From NCBI GenBank assembly GCA_016648135.1, contig JADDOH010002142.1:1-64000 (forward strand): 64,000 nt of DNA, given 5' to 3'. A model generated the notes under the pieces. That model was given only the letters and a program-made list of their open reading frames with translations. It ran no database searches and was not told the origin of the DNA. Made by a program: the position numbers and the translations under genes. Origin of the DNA: Agrypnia vestita. Its lineage: Eukaryota > Arthropoda > Insecta > Trichoptera > Phryganeidae. Positions 33,936 through 46,039 of this stretch are shown one piece after another (position 1 is the first letter of the stretch; every line of letters starts with the position of its first letter).

Positions 33936-35082
33936 TTGTAAAAACTTGTTTTTTTTGGGTTAGTTTTTTTCATATTATATTGATAACTCTCGAAGCTGCG
34001 TAGGCTCTTTTAATGTTCAATAATAATAGAAAATTATTGATTTTAATTACGAAATTACAACGAAAATGATTCAATAATATACGGTCATCCACTTTACGTA
34101 AATGTTTAAAGTCGGGAAGTTGGTGAAAAATCAATTATAAGATTCTGCCACAACACAAACAGACAAAGAGAGCTAATTAAAGGCACGTAAAAACATCAAA
34201 CATAATAATTTCGTAGTCTGTCCATCCGGCCATTCGATCTTCGTGTTATGTCTGTAATTTAGTTCAAATACACGGCTAAAAAACAAATCAAACGGCTGGA
34301 GGCAGGACGCGAACCACAGCCGCGCGAATGTTGGCACAGGATCGATGTAGCCACCATCGCACATCCGCGACACCAAAAAAGATCCTACAAAGACGCGAAC
34401 CACTGTTCCGTCATTTCTTACACACCGCAAATTTATGGTTTGTTTAGACTTTTTATAATAATTGTCTTATTTATTATCATTTTAAACTTCTCTTTATTTA
34501 GGTCCCGCAAAGCAGAAAACTCAATTACAATTTTGTTTCGTACGAAATTGGATTTATTATATTTATAATATTAAGTAGTAAATTATGCCCTTACTTTAAA
34601 AACTATGACAGCTTAATTCGAAATATTTTTTAATGTTTTGAATTATTTCGTAATTATATTCCTGCAAGAGGGGAAAAGTTCTCCCTCGGCGCTTGACTTC
34701 TATCTGTCCGTCACTTTGATGTAGAACTGGCAAACAGTGAGCCATCATATCATAAGCTCGTAACAAACGTGCGTCTATTGGATTTGCCTTTGTTTCCCTT
34801 CTCCTATCTCCTGCCCCCCTTTCCCCCCATTTCACCTCCATGGTCCCCCTCGGTGGACCGCCCACGAGGGTCCCTCTGTCATATTCTGTAATTTATCAAA
34901 TTCCCAATAAAATTACAATTCTTGTATTTCTGCCAAATACGAAATTACAAAAGATCTTGCAGTGTCTACGTTAATCCGGTCCAAAGATCAGTCAGAATTT
35001 AAAAAGAGTCTGAATTGTTCTCAGTATTCTAAAATACAAAATGTATAGACCTTGTATATTTGCAAAATGTATTTTTACAAAC
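33936..35082. other. AT-rich stretch with one possible SINE-like piece
   Basis: Apart from the tRNA-like piece listed at 34270-34420, no feature was recognised. A C-rich patch at 34800-34870 gives a minus-strand frame (89 codons, 34596-34865) without a domain. Confidence 0.4.
34270..34420 (-). repeat. Possible tRNA-derived SINE head
   Basis: The minus strand has GATGGTGGCTACATCGATCC (A-box-like region) and GCTGTGGTTCGCGTCCTGCC (B-box-like). A second GTGGTTCGCGTC occurs about 90 bases upstream. No other copy was seen in this window. Confidence 0.38.
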
Positions 35083-35590
35083 ACTGTTTTTGCAATTAGT
35101 GTATATTATAGATATCTCACAGAGACGAAACTGTATTAATTATGGGAAAGTAGGTATAGAAGTCATTTGGGTGTAACAGGACTTATGACCTGTCTTTTTA
35201 TGGTTGGCTTAAGTGATCACTTTACACAATTGTAACATTCGCCATTTCCACCCATGATAGAATATACCATGCTTATTCATTTTTTGGAAGTTGTATATAT
35301 GTTCAAATTGCGTGAAAAGCTTTCATATATGAGTTGTAAGCGCCTTTTCCATGCGGCCTGTACAAAGCCATTTTCATTCCCCTAAATCCCCACAGATGTC
35401 GCTAATGAGAAAATCTACATTGATTTTTTACGGAATTTTGGGAGCAATATACTTTATTGTGTGTAATGAAATTCATCCGAATACTTGCATTACACTAGGA
35501 TACGCCAGGAAATATTATTTCCAATTTTTGTTAAATTCCTTTTTTACCAGTATTTTGAACAAACTCAAAATATTCTGAACTGTTTTTGCA
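35083..35590 (+). mobile_element. Unnamed retroposon, copy 1
   Basis: A 484-base insert (35095-35578) starts ATTAGTGTATATTATAG and ends AAACTCAAAATATTCTGA, flanked by the perfect 12-bp duplication ACTGTTTTTGCA (35083-35094, 35579-35590). Two further copies at 39813 and 44278 share both ends and have different duplications of 13 and 10 bp. Variable, long duplications and 3'-end conservation point to target-primed retroposition. It encodes no recognisable protein and shows no clear tRNA promoter or poly(A) tail. Its 3' part carries an internal deletion relative to the other copies. Confidence 0.82.
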
Positions 35591-35837
35591 TATAGTGTGA
35601 AAAATAGCATTCACATGTAATGTACCCCAAAGTAAGAACGAAGAAAAACAAAATGCGTGCTTAATTACCAGGTGATTCTAAGAATAGTGAATAGAGTTCA
35701 GAAAATATACTCTTGAAATGAGGCTCTAGCGCACTACTTGAAGATAATTAGTGACAGAATTATTGAATCAGATTTTCTAAAAAAAGAAAAAGCGAGATGT
35801 ATTATACATTTTTCATAATGACTACACTATTTATATG

Positions 35838-35995
35838 AAAAAGTAGGTATGAAAGTCTTTGGGGGTTTATTGGTGGGGGTTGTATGGGGGAAAACAGGGC
35901 TTGCGACATATTATATGGCTGGCTTAAGTAATCACTTTACGCAAGATAACGTTAACCGATTCCGCCCATGATAAACAACAATATTATTTTTTATA
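35838..35995 (+). repeat. Diverged relative of the unnamed retroposon
   Basis: AAAAAGTAGGTATGAAAGTC, GGCTGGCTTAAGTAATCACT and CGATTCCGCCCATGATA match corresponding parts of copy 1 (35150-35265) with many changes, so this is an older insertion of the same or a related family. Confidence 0.62.
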
Positions 35996-37684
35996 AACCC
36001 CGCTTCATTTTAACTTACGCTATCGCCATCTGTGACTGAAATTCGTCATGCCCATGAAACATCGTATAAATTTCGCCGCTGAAATGAGACTTCTTTTTTT
36101 TACTTTAGTATAGAGCAATATTTTTTTATATATATTTATATATAAAACATTTATCCAAATTATTAACAAATACATCAGAAAATTATTTATATTTTTTTCT
36201 TCTATGTATGTCTTCCATACTTACTTTTCCCTATATATGTATAGCTTCGTCTATTTGAGATATGTATAATATACAAACATTCTAGATTTTAAAAATACTT
36301 TAAGGGCCACTGTCTGCAACCACTGTCACATCGAACAATATACGAGTAAAAATAAAATAGATTAGTTGAAAGTGTATAAAAAAAATTTCTAACACACTTT
36401 TCTTGACATACAGTACTAGAATATCTGCTGAAAAAACATATTTATAAAAAAATTCTAGAGGTCTAGAGGAAAATCTCCAGAACGTTGAAAAAACGTTTAA
36501 ATTTATATATTATAGTGTGATGGTTTTGTACCGTGTACAAAAATATGTTTTTAAATTGACTATCAGCTTCTCTAGATTACATGAATTTTATTTTGTGCGG
36601 GTAATGGCTTTTCATGGAACGTAATAATTAATTCAAAAGGTCACGCCTTTGTAGACAAAATTTCATTCAAAGTTTCTTTTTAAGGGCCTACTTTCAAAAC
36701 TAATTCATCTTTGTTCATTTTTTACTGAAACAGTTGTTTTCTGCGGCGCCAGCAAAGATGTTTACACGACAATTTATAAACTGTTAAATTTGCATTTTTA
36801 TTTCAATTTTTGTTAATAAAATGTTTTGTATTTCTGAAACAACAGTTTTTAAATGACATATTTTATGTGCGCCGAGCTTCGGATTTCTATGAACTATTTA
36901 AATTTTAGTTTGAGCTGCGCATAAAACATATTTATTATTATATTACAAATTATGTTTTTTAATTTTTGGAAACTAAACGATTTTATGGATTTTAAAAGAT
37001 TTTAAAAGAAAACAGAGCTCGGCAGGTTCCTTAAATTGCTTACTAGTTTAAAAGATCTCCCTGGAATATGTTACCACCTAAAAAAATATCAGTGACGGAA
37101 CCAAAAATTATTATTATTTGACACGTTAACATTGACAACTGTTGCTAACATTAAAACGTTTAACTACTTTCTTGACGTTTCAAGACGTTAATTAAAAGTA
37201 TTCTGTCGTTTTTAGTTTAAGATGTTTAATTCATGCGTACAATAATCCAGTTGCGCTTAACTTTCAGCCAACCATGATAAAAAATACCCTAGGTTAATTT
37301 TTCGACATCAATTAATTATATAATCAAAGGTTTTTTCTTGACAGTAAAATAAGTTTTAAAACTGGCATAAAAAAACTTGAAAATTCTCACCCTTAGCTGA
37401 ATAGGCCACGTCAGATGATATCTCCGTTGAAGGCTTTTGGCACCAAGTGGAGAGGCTTCTATTTGATATTATTTGTTGTGGGTATATTTGGGACTGACTC
37501 CCCGGTATAATTATGAACTTCGAGGGTTATTTGTACGGTTACATTATTCGAGAGATATTATATACAAAAACTCAGTATTTTATATAAAACCTCATGAAAA
37601 TTATTTAATAAACTATTTTTTTATTAATAGATTAATAATCTTACGCAGTGTTAGACTGTTCTATATATTATATAGGGAATGTAT
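35996..37684. other. AT-rich stretch without recognised features
   Basis: Low-complexity AT-rich DNA. A plus-strand frame of 123 codons at 37473-37844 overlaps the end of an RTE fragment on the other strand and is not believed to be real. Confidence 0.45.
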
Positions 37685-38345
37685 GTCTGGTGTGTTAAAT
37701 GATGATAATGGTCTTCTCTCTTCTTCTCTCTGCTCCTCTATCCCGGTTCATCCAGGGTCGGCCCTCCTTGTACGAAGGCGCCAGGATCTTCTGTTCTGGG
37801 TTGTTATAATGAGAACATCTTGTGCTGCTCCTTCTCAATATTAGTCCACCATGTTGCTGGGGGTCTGCTTGTAGCTCTAGGTTTAGTTGGGATTTCAGTG
37901 CTCTTCTCACCGAGAATTCTTTATCTCTACACATGATGTGATCATACCATCTCATTCTGCTTTCTTTCAGCTTTTCAGCTATTGGTGCCACTTTTAAAGA
38001 CCCTCTGACATACTCATTGCGGATTATGTCTATGCGTGTTACACCCCCTGCCCACCGCAACATTTTCATTTCAGCTGTATGCAGCTGTTTTTCGTGTCCT
38101 TTGGATGTTGCCCAACATTCTGCACCATACAACATTGCAGGTCTTACCACTGTTTTATACACGTTGCTTTTGGGTCTGATAGGCATTCTTTTATCGCAGA
38201 ATACGCCAAAAAGAGTTCTTCACTTCAACCGTGCTGTATTGGTACGGTGATTTACATATTCATCTCATCGAGCGTTGACATGGATCCAAGGTATTTAAAG
38301 TGGGACACTATGGGTAGCTTTGTCTTGCTGTCGAAAAATATATAA
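37685..38345 (-). pseudogene. RTE-type LINE, C-terminal part
   Basis: The minus-strand frame of 163 codons (37695-38186) contains TVVRPAMLYGAECWATSKGH, then EMKMLRWAGGVTRIDIIRNE, YVRGSLKVAPIAEKLKESRM and RWYDHIMCRD. These are the standard order at the end of RTE-type endonuclease-reverse transcriptases. Upstream, to about 38345, are decayed codons of the preceding part. The 3' end runs into an ATC/ATT-rich tail near 37690. The RT core and endonuclease are missing. Confidence 0.85.
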
Positions 38346-39812
38346 CAACCTCTGTCTTCTGTTCCTCTAAAGTGTTCAATATTCGATTTATTTATTCTTT
38401 AATGTCCCACACCTTTATTTTTTATTGATTTGTTATTCACCCTGCCTCTTATATACAAGTTGAATAATGTTGTATTGACTTCAAATTGAATATGGTGGTA
38501 GTGGCTACTAGTTGGTTTTCAATTGTACATTTATGATTGTTTCTTAATCTTTAGATTCAATCATATCTTAAATATGTACTAAGCTATAAATTATTTTTGC
38601 TAATATTTCTCTTTAAAGTGCGACAATTTAAATACATTGCATATCGGCATCGAAAGTTGGAATCATCAACCAAGTGAATATCTTATGCAATGATACTTAT
38701 TTATGATTACTAAAACGTTGGCAGTGAAAAATATGTTTAAATATGTTTAAATATGTTTGGACGCGAAATACTCACTGATACTTCACTACAGGTACAGTTT
38801 ATAGTCCGCTAACTCTTTGTTCGTTCCCCTTCCAGTCGGGAACGTCATCGCTGGTCGATGGACTTTGAATGTCTAGTTCACGATTGGAAGTACTAAGGTC
38901 AGCAAGTCCAGACAGTAGAAACAATTGGATCATGGACTGCTGACGATACGCGGACACTACCTCCCCAGTAACAATTTCGCAATGGAAATTGGAGTAGTGC
39001 GTTGTCTTCCGGTCAACACTCCCGACTGGAAGTACTTAGGTCAGTTAATCCAACGGAAACGGCTGAATAATGAACGTCATGCGGACAGTGCCTCCACAGA
39101 CAAATGTAGAGCAATCAATATATCAAAAAAATTATCTGATATCTGATACGAAAAAAACATCAAAATTGACCTCAAACTACAGTATGAATGCAAGACAATT
39201 ACGATAAAATACAATAAATTATTGAATTGCAATGACGACATAGTCTCCACCATTTAAACATGGCTAAAAGACGCAGTAAATACTCAAGAATTTTTTGACG
39301 GATGTCGGATGTGAAGTATACCGCAGGAAAAGAAAACCTTTTTGTGTGATTTTGTACATTCTAGACTTATTGCAGTGTACATGTGAACGGCTTCGTCTGA
39401 AACGGTATTAATTTTGCGAGCGTAGATGATTTGTCTGCCAACTCCACGTTGACTGAACTATAAGTGTAATGATAACATCGTGCAAAAATTTTATAAACAC
39501 TTCGTGCCTGTTGTTATTCTAAATAAAATACAATAATATGGTTAAAAAATGTTAATGATAAATTATTTTAATGCGTTCTATGGCAAAGGAAAACAGGTTT
39601 AAATATCACTTAAATGATATTTTTTATGTAATTTTTTGAAAAGTGAGTTCCGGCAGCTTTTAGTTATATCGTTATGCTCAATTTGATAGTTTGGGGTGAG
39701 ATAGGGTTTGTTTTAGTAATTCTTGATACACACAATACTCGCTACCCTGGTAACACAGCCCACAGGAAGGTGTATAAGGTAGGAAATCACAAATCGATAT
39801 TCCGCAGAAATC
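38346..39812. other. Non-coding stretch with short repeats
   Basis: Three tandem copies of AAATATGTTT occur at 38729-38758. A diverged direct repeat lies at 38876-39115 (listed). The rest is AT-rich without recognised content. Confidence 0.42.
38876..39115. repeat. Diverged direct repeat, unit about 140 bases
   Basis: CACGATTGGAAGTACTAAGG and CCCGACTGGAAGTACTTAGG start two related units, followed in both by GGTCAG and later by GCGGACA with CCTCC and CAGTAACA or CAGACAAA. The plus-strand translation includes DWKYLGQLIQRKRLNNER, faintly like a LINE FKYLG box, but the repeat makes that uncertain. Confidence 0.4.
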
Positions 39813-40280
39813 GAAATTACTTTCAATTAGTGTATATTATAGATATCTCACAGAGACGAAACTGTATTAATTATGGGAAAGTAGGTATAGAAGTCATTTG
39901 GGTGTAACAGGACTTATGACCTGTCTTTTGGTAGGCTTAAGTGATCACTTTACACAATTGTAACATTCGCCATTTCCACCCATGATAGAATATACCATGC
40001 TTATTCATTTTTTGGAAGTTGTATATATGTTCAAATTGCGTGAAGCTTTCATATATGAGTTGTAAGCGCCTTTTCCATGCGGCCTGTACAAAGCCATTTT
40101 CATTCCCCTAAATCCCCACAGATGTCGCTAATGAGAAAATCTACAATTGATTTTACGGAATTTTGGGAGCAATATACTTTTATTATATCTATCTAATTGA
40201 TTAATAATGTCTCTGTGACATAAATCCAGCACTGTTCTGAAAGATTTGAACAAACTCAAAATATTCTGAAATTACTTTCA
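39813..40280 (+). mobile_element. Unnamed retroposon, copy 2
   Basis: A 442-base insert (39826-40267) has the same 5' start and 3' end as copy 1 and is flanked by the perfect 13-bp duplication GAAATTACTTTCA (39813-39825, 40268-40280). It lacks about 90 bases present in copies 1 and 3 (after AGCAATATACTTTT). It keeps a 3' part missing from copy 1: ATTGATTAATAATGTCTCTG through CAGCACTGTTCTGAAAGA. Confidence 0.85.
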
Positions 40281-42014
40281 CCTTCCTCTGTGGCGAGTGT
40301 TCCGTGGACCGCGAGGAGGCGGAGGGTAGCGTGTCTGTAGCAAGAAATAAGTGATTTAGATCTTTCTCTCGAGATAGGAATTACATGTTATTTTCCGGAA
40401 CTCTTTCGCGGCTTCCCGCCCCGCTTCCTCTTCCCGTCCGTCCCCTTCCTCCCTCCTGCCGCGGCTGCGATGCTTTATGGCGAGAAAAAATAAAATATTT
40501 TGTCATCGACAGTGTTGGTTCAGCGAAGCGAACAGAGTTGAAATCATAATCATCGAGAGTGAGAAGTTTTTATCGACATTTTTAATGGTAAATTACATAA
40601 CGTATCAATAATAATTGTTTATCAAAAATAAGAAAACATTTTATATAAACGATTTTTTATTGAAGTATCAACGTTGTTTCCTCCAAAATATTTATTAAAT
40701 GATTTGGCAATGCAGTGTATAATTAAAATGTCTTCAAAATTATAATTGTTTTTAATTATGTACATATTTGTTTATTGATTTGATAGAAATTGTGTTTTTT
40801 CATTATTATTTTATGCGAGTAAGAACTCGACAATTTATAGTTCAAATAGTGAAAACTTTGAATGAAGAAATGTTTGGAGCATACGTGATATTTTGTTATT
40901 TTATATATATAAAAGGGAAGATCAGCAGCATTTTCATAATACATTTTCATTATATTTAAAGGGAAAATCAGCAGCATTTTCATAATATTTTTCAAAGCTG
41001 TAATACGTAGCTTCGTGCCTGTAATTTTATATTTTTATTCCTTTTTGCTATTTTCGAAGAATTTTCCTTTTCGTCACTTAACTTATGAATTCCATTTCGT
41101 GTTTTAATTCCTTTTTTCGAACGGTAAAAGAATTGGAGGGTTCCAGCCAGAATCCGGGAAGAGATTTGAGAGTCATGTAGACTCTCAGATCAGTCTCTTT
41201 TCCCGGGGCTGGAACGAACAAACATGTTTCGTTCGTTTCGTATTTGGGTCAGAAGGATCACTATGTCAAAGACACATTAAAGATTTCAAGCTAATTGCAG
41301 TAATTATAAAATGAATGTACTCACAGCTGTGCCTGAAATATAAATTCGACAAATTTTTCTAGTTATAAAATTCAAACGATTTTAAAATCTTGATATAAAA
41401 TAACAAAAAAAGTTCCTTCATGTTTACCCGTGCGTATAAACTCCAAAATGTAAAGATTGACTTTTGAATAAGAAAGTTAAATGAAAAGTACACCCACAGT
41501 TTTACTAGTAATAAAAGGTAAAACAAATACAAAAATAAACATTTCTTCAGTTTTCAATATTAAAAAGAAAAAAATCAATGTTAAAAATGTACATATCAAT
41601 TTAAAACAATTTTGCCAGGAAAAGGATATCTTTTAGGCTTTAATAAATATTTAATGAAATTGAGACGACCGTCAACTCCTTTATTTTTGGTTCCCTCCCG
41701 CTACGTTTCGAGACAAATGGATGTTTAATTTACAGGACTATTTGTAAGCACCTTGTATTCAGATTCTACTTAATTAATTGGACAACCTTCTCTTCCCGGA
41801 CCAGAATTCCAGGATATTATCCTTTATTTTTCTTCTCTTCACTTAACCCTTATTTTTATACCGAGAAAGCACCACGTTTTGGCTTATTCTTCCTTTGTTT
41901 CGCTCCGAAATGGAAAGCGATGTAAAGATTATAGATATAAGATTATCATGTAATAAATGTATTGGATGTTTATTGTCCATATCACTTTATTTATCAATGA
42001 CTTCTTAAATAAAT
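40281..42014. other. Non-coding stretch with GC block, small duplication and hairpin
   Basis: A GC-rich block at 40300-40520 contains CCGCCCCGCTTCCTCTTCCC. A small tandem duplication (GATCAGCAGCATTTTCATAA type) lies at 40912-40996. The hairpin at 41140 is listed. The rest is AT-rich. Confidence 0.42.
41140..41215 (+). ncRNA. Pre-miRNA-sized hairpin, candidate only
   Basis: The outer stem GTTCCAGCC/GGCTGGAAC is nine pairs. After a five-base bulge comes an eleven-pair stem CCGGGAAGAGA with TCTTTTCCCGG (one wobble), then an asymmetric internal loop, then TGAGAGTC/GACTCTCA around loop ATGTA. That is about 28 pairs in 76 bases, similar in size to an animal microRNA precursor. The asymmetric internal loop and 5' bulge are against it. 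No other copy was seen in the window. Confidence 0.35.
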
Positions 42015-42180
42015 ATCTCTTTTATGCTAATCCGGGCGCTTTGATAGCGCTCTTCCACCGCTCTCTATCCCATGCTGTGTCGGCCCCTTGAAGCCACTGG
42101 TAGATCGATCTTCCTTCGTAAAGTCTCCCCATTTGCCTTCTCTATGTTTTCTCGATTAAGTGGCCTTATTCCTCCTGGTA
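42015..42180 (-). pseudogene. Possible RTE-type LINE end
   Basis: The minus-strand translation WLQGADTAWDRERWKSAIK resembles the GPTWMRLAQDRSKW-type end of RTE polyproteins. It is a single short match judged by eye. Confidence 0.33.
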
Positions 42181-44277
42181 CTAGCGTTGAAATCTATTAA
42201 AGCAGCCTTTCGTTTCAATTTTTCCAGACTTCATCCCAATATCTTTTCGGATGACATAATTCAAAACATTTCCCCCACTATTCCTCAAGGATAATTCATC
42301 TGTACTATCTGGATTCTCGACCGATTTTCTCCGTTAATATCCAAAGTAAAAACTATTCATTAAAAATAATTTTATTATAGGTATAATGAAATAACAGTTT
42401 TTTTATCTTTTAAAATTTTTTATGGAGGTTACTGTTATCAATATGACTTTATACAATAAATTCATACTGATTACTTTTGTATTTTTCACGCAGGTTTAAA
42501 TGACAAATATATTTTACATAGATTTAAAAGACAAATCAAACAATCAGCACAATGTAAATACTTGCAGTAACTAGTCGTTCGTTTGTACTGAATTTAGTTA
42601 AATCTTAACATTTGTACACTACAGGTATCAGACGTGATTGTTGAATTTAAAAGATTTTGAACTACAAATCGTACTGCTGATCGAGAAGTTGTAGAACATT
42701 GTCCTGTATCCTGGGAGGAAGACAGGTTTCAATCAGTAATAGCATCCAATAACAATAATTAAACTCACAATCAAATAGTAAGAAGTAACAATCCATCACT
42801 ATTATGAAAAGCATGGCTGTGAACTCTTTGCAAGAAGTTATGATACTTATTAGATAAGTGATTTACTCCTTTTATATGAAAAAATAATTATAATAAAATA
42901 ATTACTTATTTATTTTAGATGACAGATGACCGACAGATTTTTAATGTCTTTTATAGATAACCCTGTAGATGCAAATTAATGTTATATGCATTCTGAAGAT
43001 TGAAGAAACAGATAATAAGAATAGATTATCATAAAAGCATCGGGCTTCAGATGAACATACAAATTGTATTTAAATTTAATTCAATTTGAACCAAAATCGA
43101 ATTACAAATATTTATATTCGTAGAAAAAATTCAATATTTTTCCATTATTTTTTCAAGAAAACCAGTGTTTCTTCAGCTGTTCATTTTTCTGGAAAAGAAT
43201 GGGGACTACATCTTCTCTTATTCTTTATTGGACTTTATCGAATCACGCTTTATAAATATAGATGTCTGATTTATAGACAATTTAATATATCTGCCCGTTG
43301 TCGAAATTCTAGTACCCTGCCCGAAATGAAAGACTCATCAACATATATATTATAGTCCATTTACGTCTATAAGTTCACAGGACGCAGTTTCAGTATATAA
43401 ATTGATTAATGGTTTAAGTTAAAAAAACGTCGATAATTTATTTGGAAAACATATATATAATATTCGATATTCTGGTTTGTGTTTTGATGGATATGTTGTC
43501 GTGTCTCTACGACCTTTCTAGAAATCACTACTTTTATATAATACTGATGCAGATATACCACGGCTGATATAGAATCTACCTGCATATTCGAACTTCTTCG
43601 GCATCTTCACCAGGTTCACAACTAAGTAAGTGATATTTTGCGAAGATGAGTTCCCTCGATTCTACCTTCTACACCCAACCTCTACATTTTTTCCGTACGT
43701 CTTGTGACATATTCAAAGTATTTCAATAGCGACTTTGTTGGAAGGTATTTATTTCTTACGGGAGAGAAGCCGCTGAGAGAGAGTGAAAATAAAAAGATAC
43801 AAGTACAATAATACGAAGCCAACGGGAAAGATGATATGATGAAACGGGAGATCCGGACCACTCAATGATGGAATCCCGCAGCGCTGGCTTATCAGAATGG
43901 TTCTCGTTGTTCGAGAAATTACCAGGTTCTGCTTTGCCCAATCAGTTGTTCGTGTAGAGAGATAAGGAGACGTGTCGAACGTTGGAACGTGCGTGATCAG
44001 CATGGCCACTACGCCAGCACCACATTTCTATTGCATCTATCTTCCTGCTGTCTCAGTGTTCATATCTCAGCAATGTACGAAAATGTTGAAGTATTTTAGC
44101 TGTATTTATTCAAGTGGATCTGGTATATATTTATATGATATTTCTGCCTTGTCAAATGTTATTCACTTTGTCCGTCACTTATGGGGTCATGGCATTCTGA
44201 CAAATTCAACTTAACGTGTGATCGTAGACATTTGTAATATTTGACACGATAATGTTTTGTCAAGTGATGCTTAAAAC
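42181..44277. other. AT-rich stretch without recognised features
   Basis: No family was recognised. Frames of 80-90 codons at 43086-44214 show no domain. Confidence 0.45.
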
Positions 44278-44801
44278 CTAATAATTAACAAAAATTGGAA
44301 ATAATATTTCCTGGCGTATCCTAGTGTAATGCAAGTATTCGGATGAATTTCATTACACACAATAAAGTATATTGCTCCCAAAATTCCGTAAAAAATCAAT
44401 TGTAGATTTTCTCATTAGCGACATCTGTGGGGATTTAGGGGAATGAAAATGGCTTTGTACAGGCCGCATGGAAAAGGCGCTTACAACTCATATATGAAAG
44501 CTTCACGCAATTTGAACATATATACAACTTCCAAAAAATGAATAAGCATGGTATATTCTATCATGGGTGGAAATGGCGAATGTTACAATTGTGTAAAGTG
44601 ATCACTTAAGCCAACCATAAAAAGACAGGTCATAAGTCCTGTTACACCCAAATGACTTCTATACCTACTTTCCCATAATTAATACAGTTTCGTCTCTGTG
44701 AGATATCTATAATATACACTAATTGATTAATAATGTCTCTGTGACATAAATCCAGCACTGTTCTGAAAGATTTGAACAAACTCAAAATATTCTAATAATT
44801 A
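44278..44801. mobile_element. Unnamed retroposon, copy 3, with inverted 5' part
   Basis: The insert (44288-44791) is flanked by the 10-bp duplication CTAATAATTA. Bases 44288-44723 are the family's 5' and central part in reverse orientation; bases 44724-44791 are the 3' part in forward orientation (TGATTAATAATGTCTCTG to AAACTCAAAATATT). The inverted part ends exactly at the family's 5' terminus (reverse of ATTAGTG), adjacent to the forward 3' part, with a five-base CTAAT overlap. This is the arrangement expected from twin-primed reverse transcription. Confidence 0.85.
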
Positions 44802-44802
44802 G

Positions 44803-45045
44803 TTGATTTCTAAATGGGTATTAGAGCGAACGTCTTCAACAAGACTCCGCCACGATGTTTCACAACTTATTTGGGGAACTACAGGAATAAATCTTTGGCT
44901 TTCGTGACATTTAACATCTATATTTACATGGTGCGATGCTTAGAATTGAATAATCACTAAATTTCTCAATGAATATTGGAGCAAATGTCTTCCACATGAC
45001 TTCGCCACGGTATTGCACGACATGATTGGGGAATTACAACCGGCA
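44803..45045. repeat. Diverged direct repeat, unit about 150 bases
   Basis: GAACGTCTTCAACAAGACTC, CGCCACGATGTTTCACAAC and TTTGGGGAACTACAGG (44829-44884) recur as CAAATGTCTTCCACATGACT, CGCCACGGTATTGCACGAC and TTGGGGAATTACAACC (44982-45041). No known family was recognised. Confidence 0.6.
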
Positions 45046-46039
45046 CCGTAGGCGGCACCAAGATAGCACCATTCGGCGCAAGTTTGGAATTGTAACACAA
45101 TTAGAGCGTCACATCCCTCGAGACCGAAGGCCGCCTCCCCCGCGACCCCAGGGGGCGCTAAACTTGTGTAACGAGTTCTGCACGGTTTTAACATACCTCA
45201 GAAAGAGTATTCGACAGGTACGCAGCTAGACTCGGCACCACGTGAAGTTGTATCGATCTCCCCAGATTGCCTGTAGCGCACAGCCAAAAGTTATAATGAA
45301 ATAAAAAGTAATTTAACTTATTGAATATTCTTAAAGCAATTTATTATGAGGAAAGTTAAAAAATAATAATTTCGCTTCGGCAGTTTTTTCTATCGAAAAT
45401 TAATTTTATTGCGCGTCCAAATTTCTCGGTACACTTTGAATATTTTGTCATTCGACGCTTATTTTTTTGGCAATCAAAATCTCACACAGGCCTGATTTTA
45501 AGTGTACCATAATTTCTTTTAAATTTAATATTTATATTTTAACTTTCTCCAAGCAACGACCCTAGTGAAGACGACATCTTAATTATTTTATTATTAGTAG
45601 AATTATAGAATTTACTAAGCGATTTCTGTTTGATTTAGAAAATTTTTATTTAATGATAAGATGTTGATATGTATAATAAAAAAATGAAAACGAGCCTTAC
45701 ATTAGTCGTTTTTTTGCGATTTTTACTAAGCGACTTCTGTTTGCTTTTGAAAATTCCTATTTTAAAAATGCACAGTATTTTAATGATAAGTTGTTGATAT
45801 GTATAATAAAAAAAAGGAAACGATGTGTAACATGACATGACCCATCTATATAATCTTACCATTTTGTTTCGGACTTTTCCTTAGTCTCGGTCCTTATATG
45901 TAAGAGGGTATTGTGGATATTACGGGACTCTCGCTCCATGTTACTCCCACTGCAGCTTCTACATTCTTAACAGCTCATTCAGGACGTCATCCCGTCCCCT
46001 TATTTCCCGGCTAACCTTTTTCTCTCTATTTTTTTAATT
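45046..46039. other. Non-coding stretch with GC block and tandem duplication
   Basis: The GC-rich block 45050-45240 includes CCGCCTCCCCCGCGACCCCA. A tandem duplication lies at 45611-45822 (listed). No gene was recognised. Confidence 0.42.
45611..45822. repeat. Tandem duplication, unit about 110 bases
   Basis: TTTACTAAGCGATTTCTGTT and TTTACTAAGCGACTTCTGTT begin two units, both ending in GTTGATATGTATAATAAAAA. The second unit has an extra segment of about 25 bases. Confidence 0.7.

Noticed and set aside
37473..37844. 123-codon plus-strand frame
   Set aside because: Its second half is the antisense of a clear RTE C-terminus.
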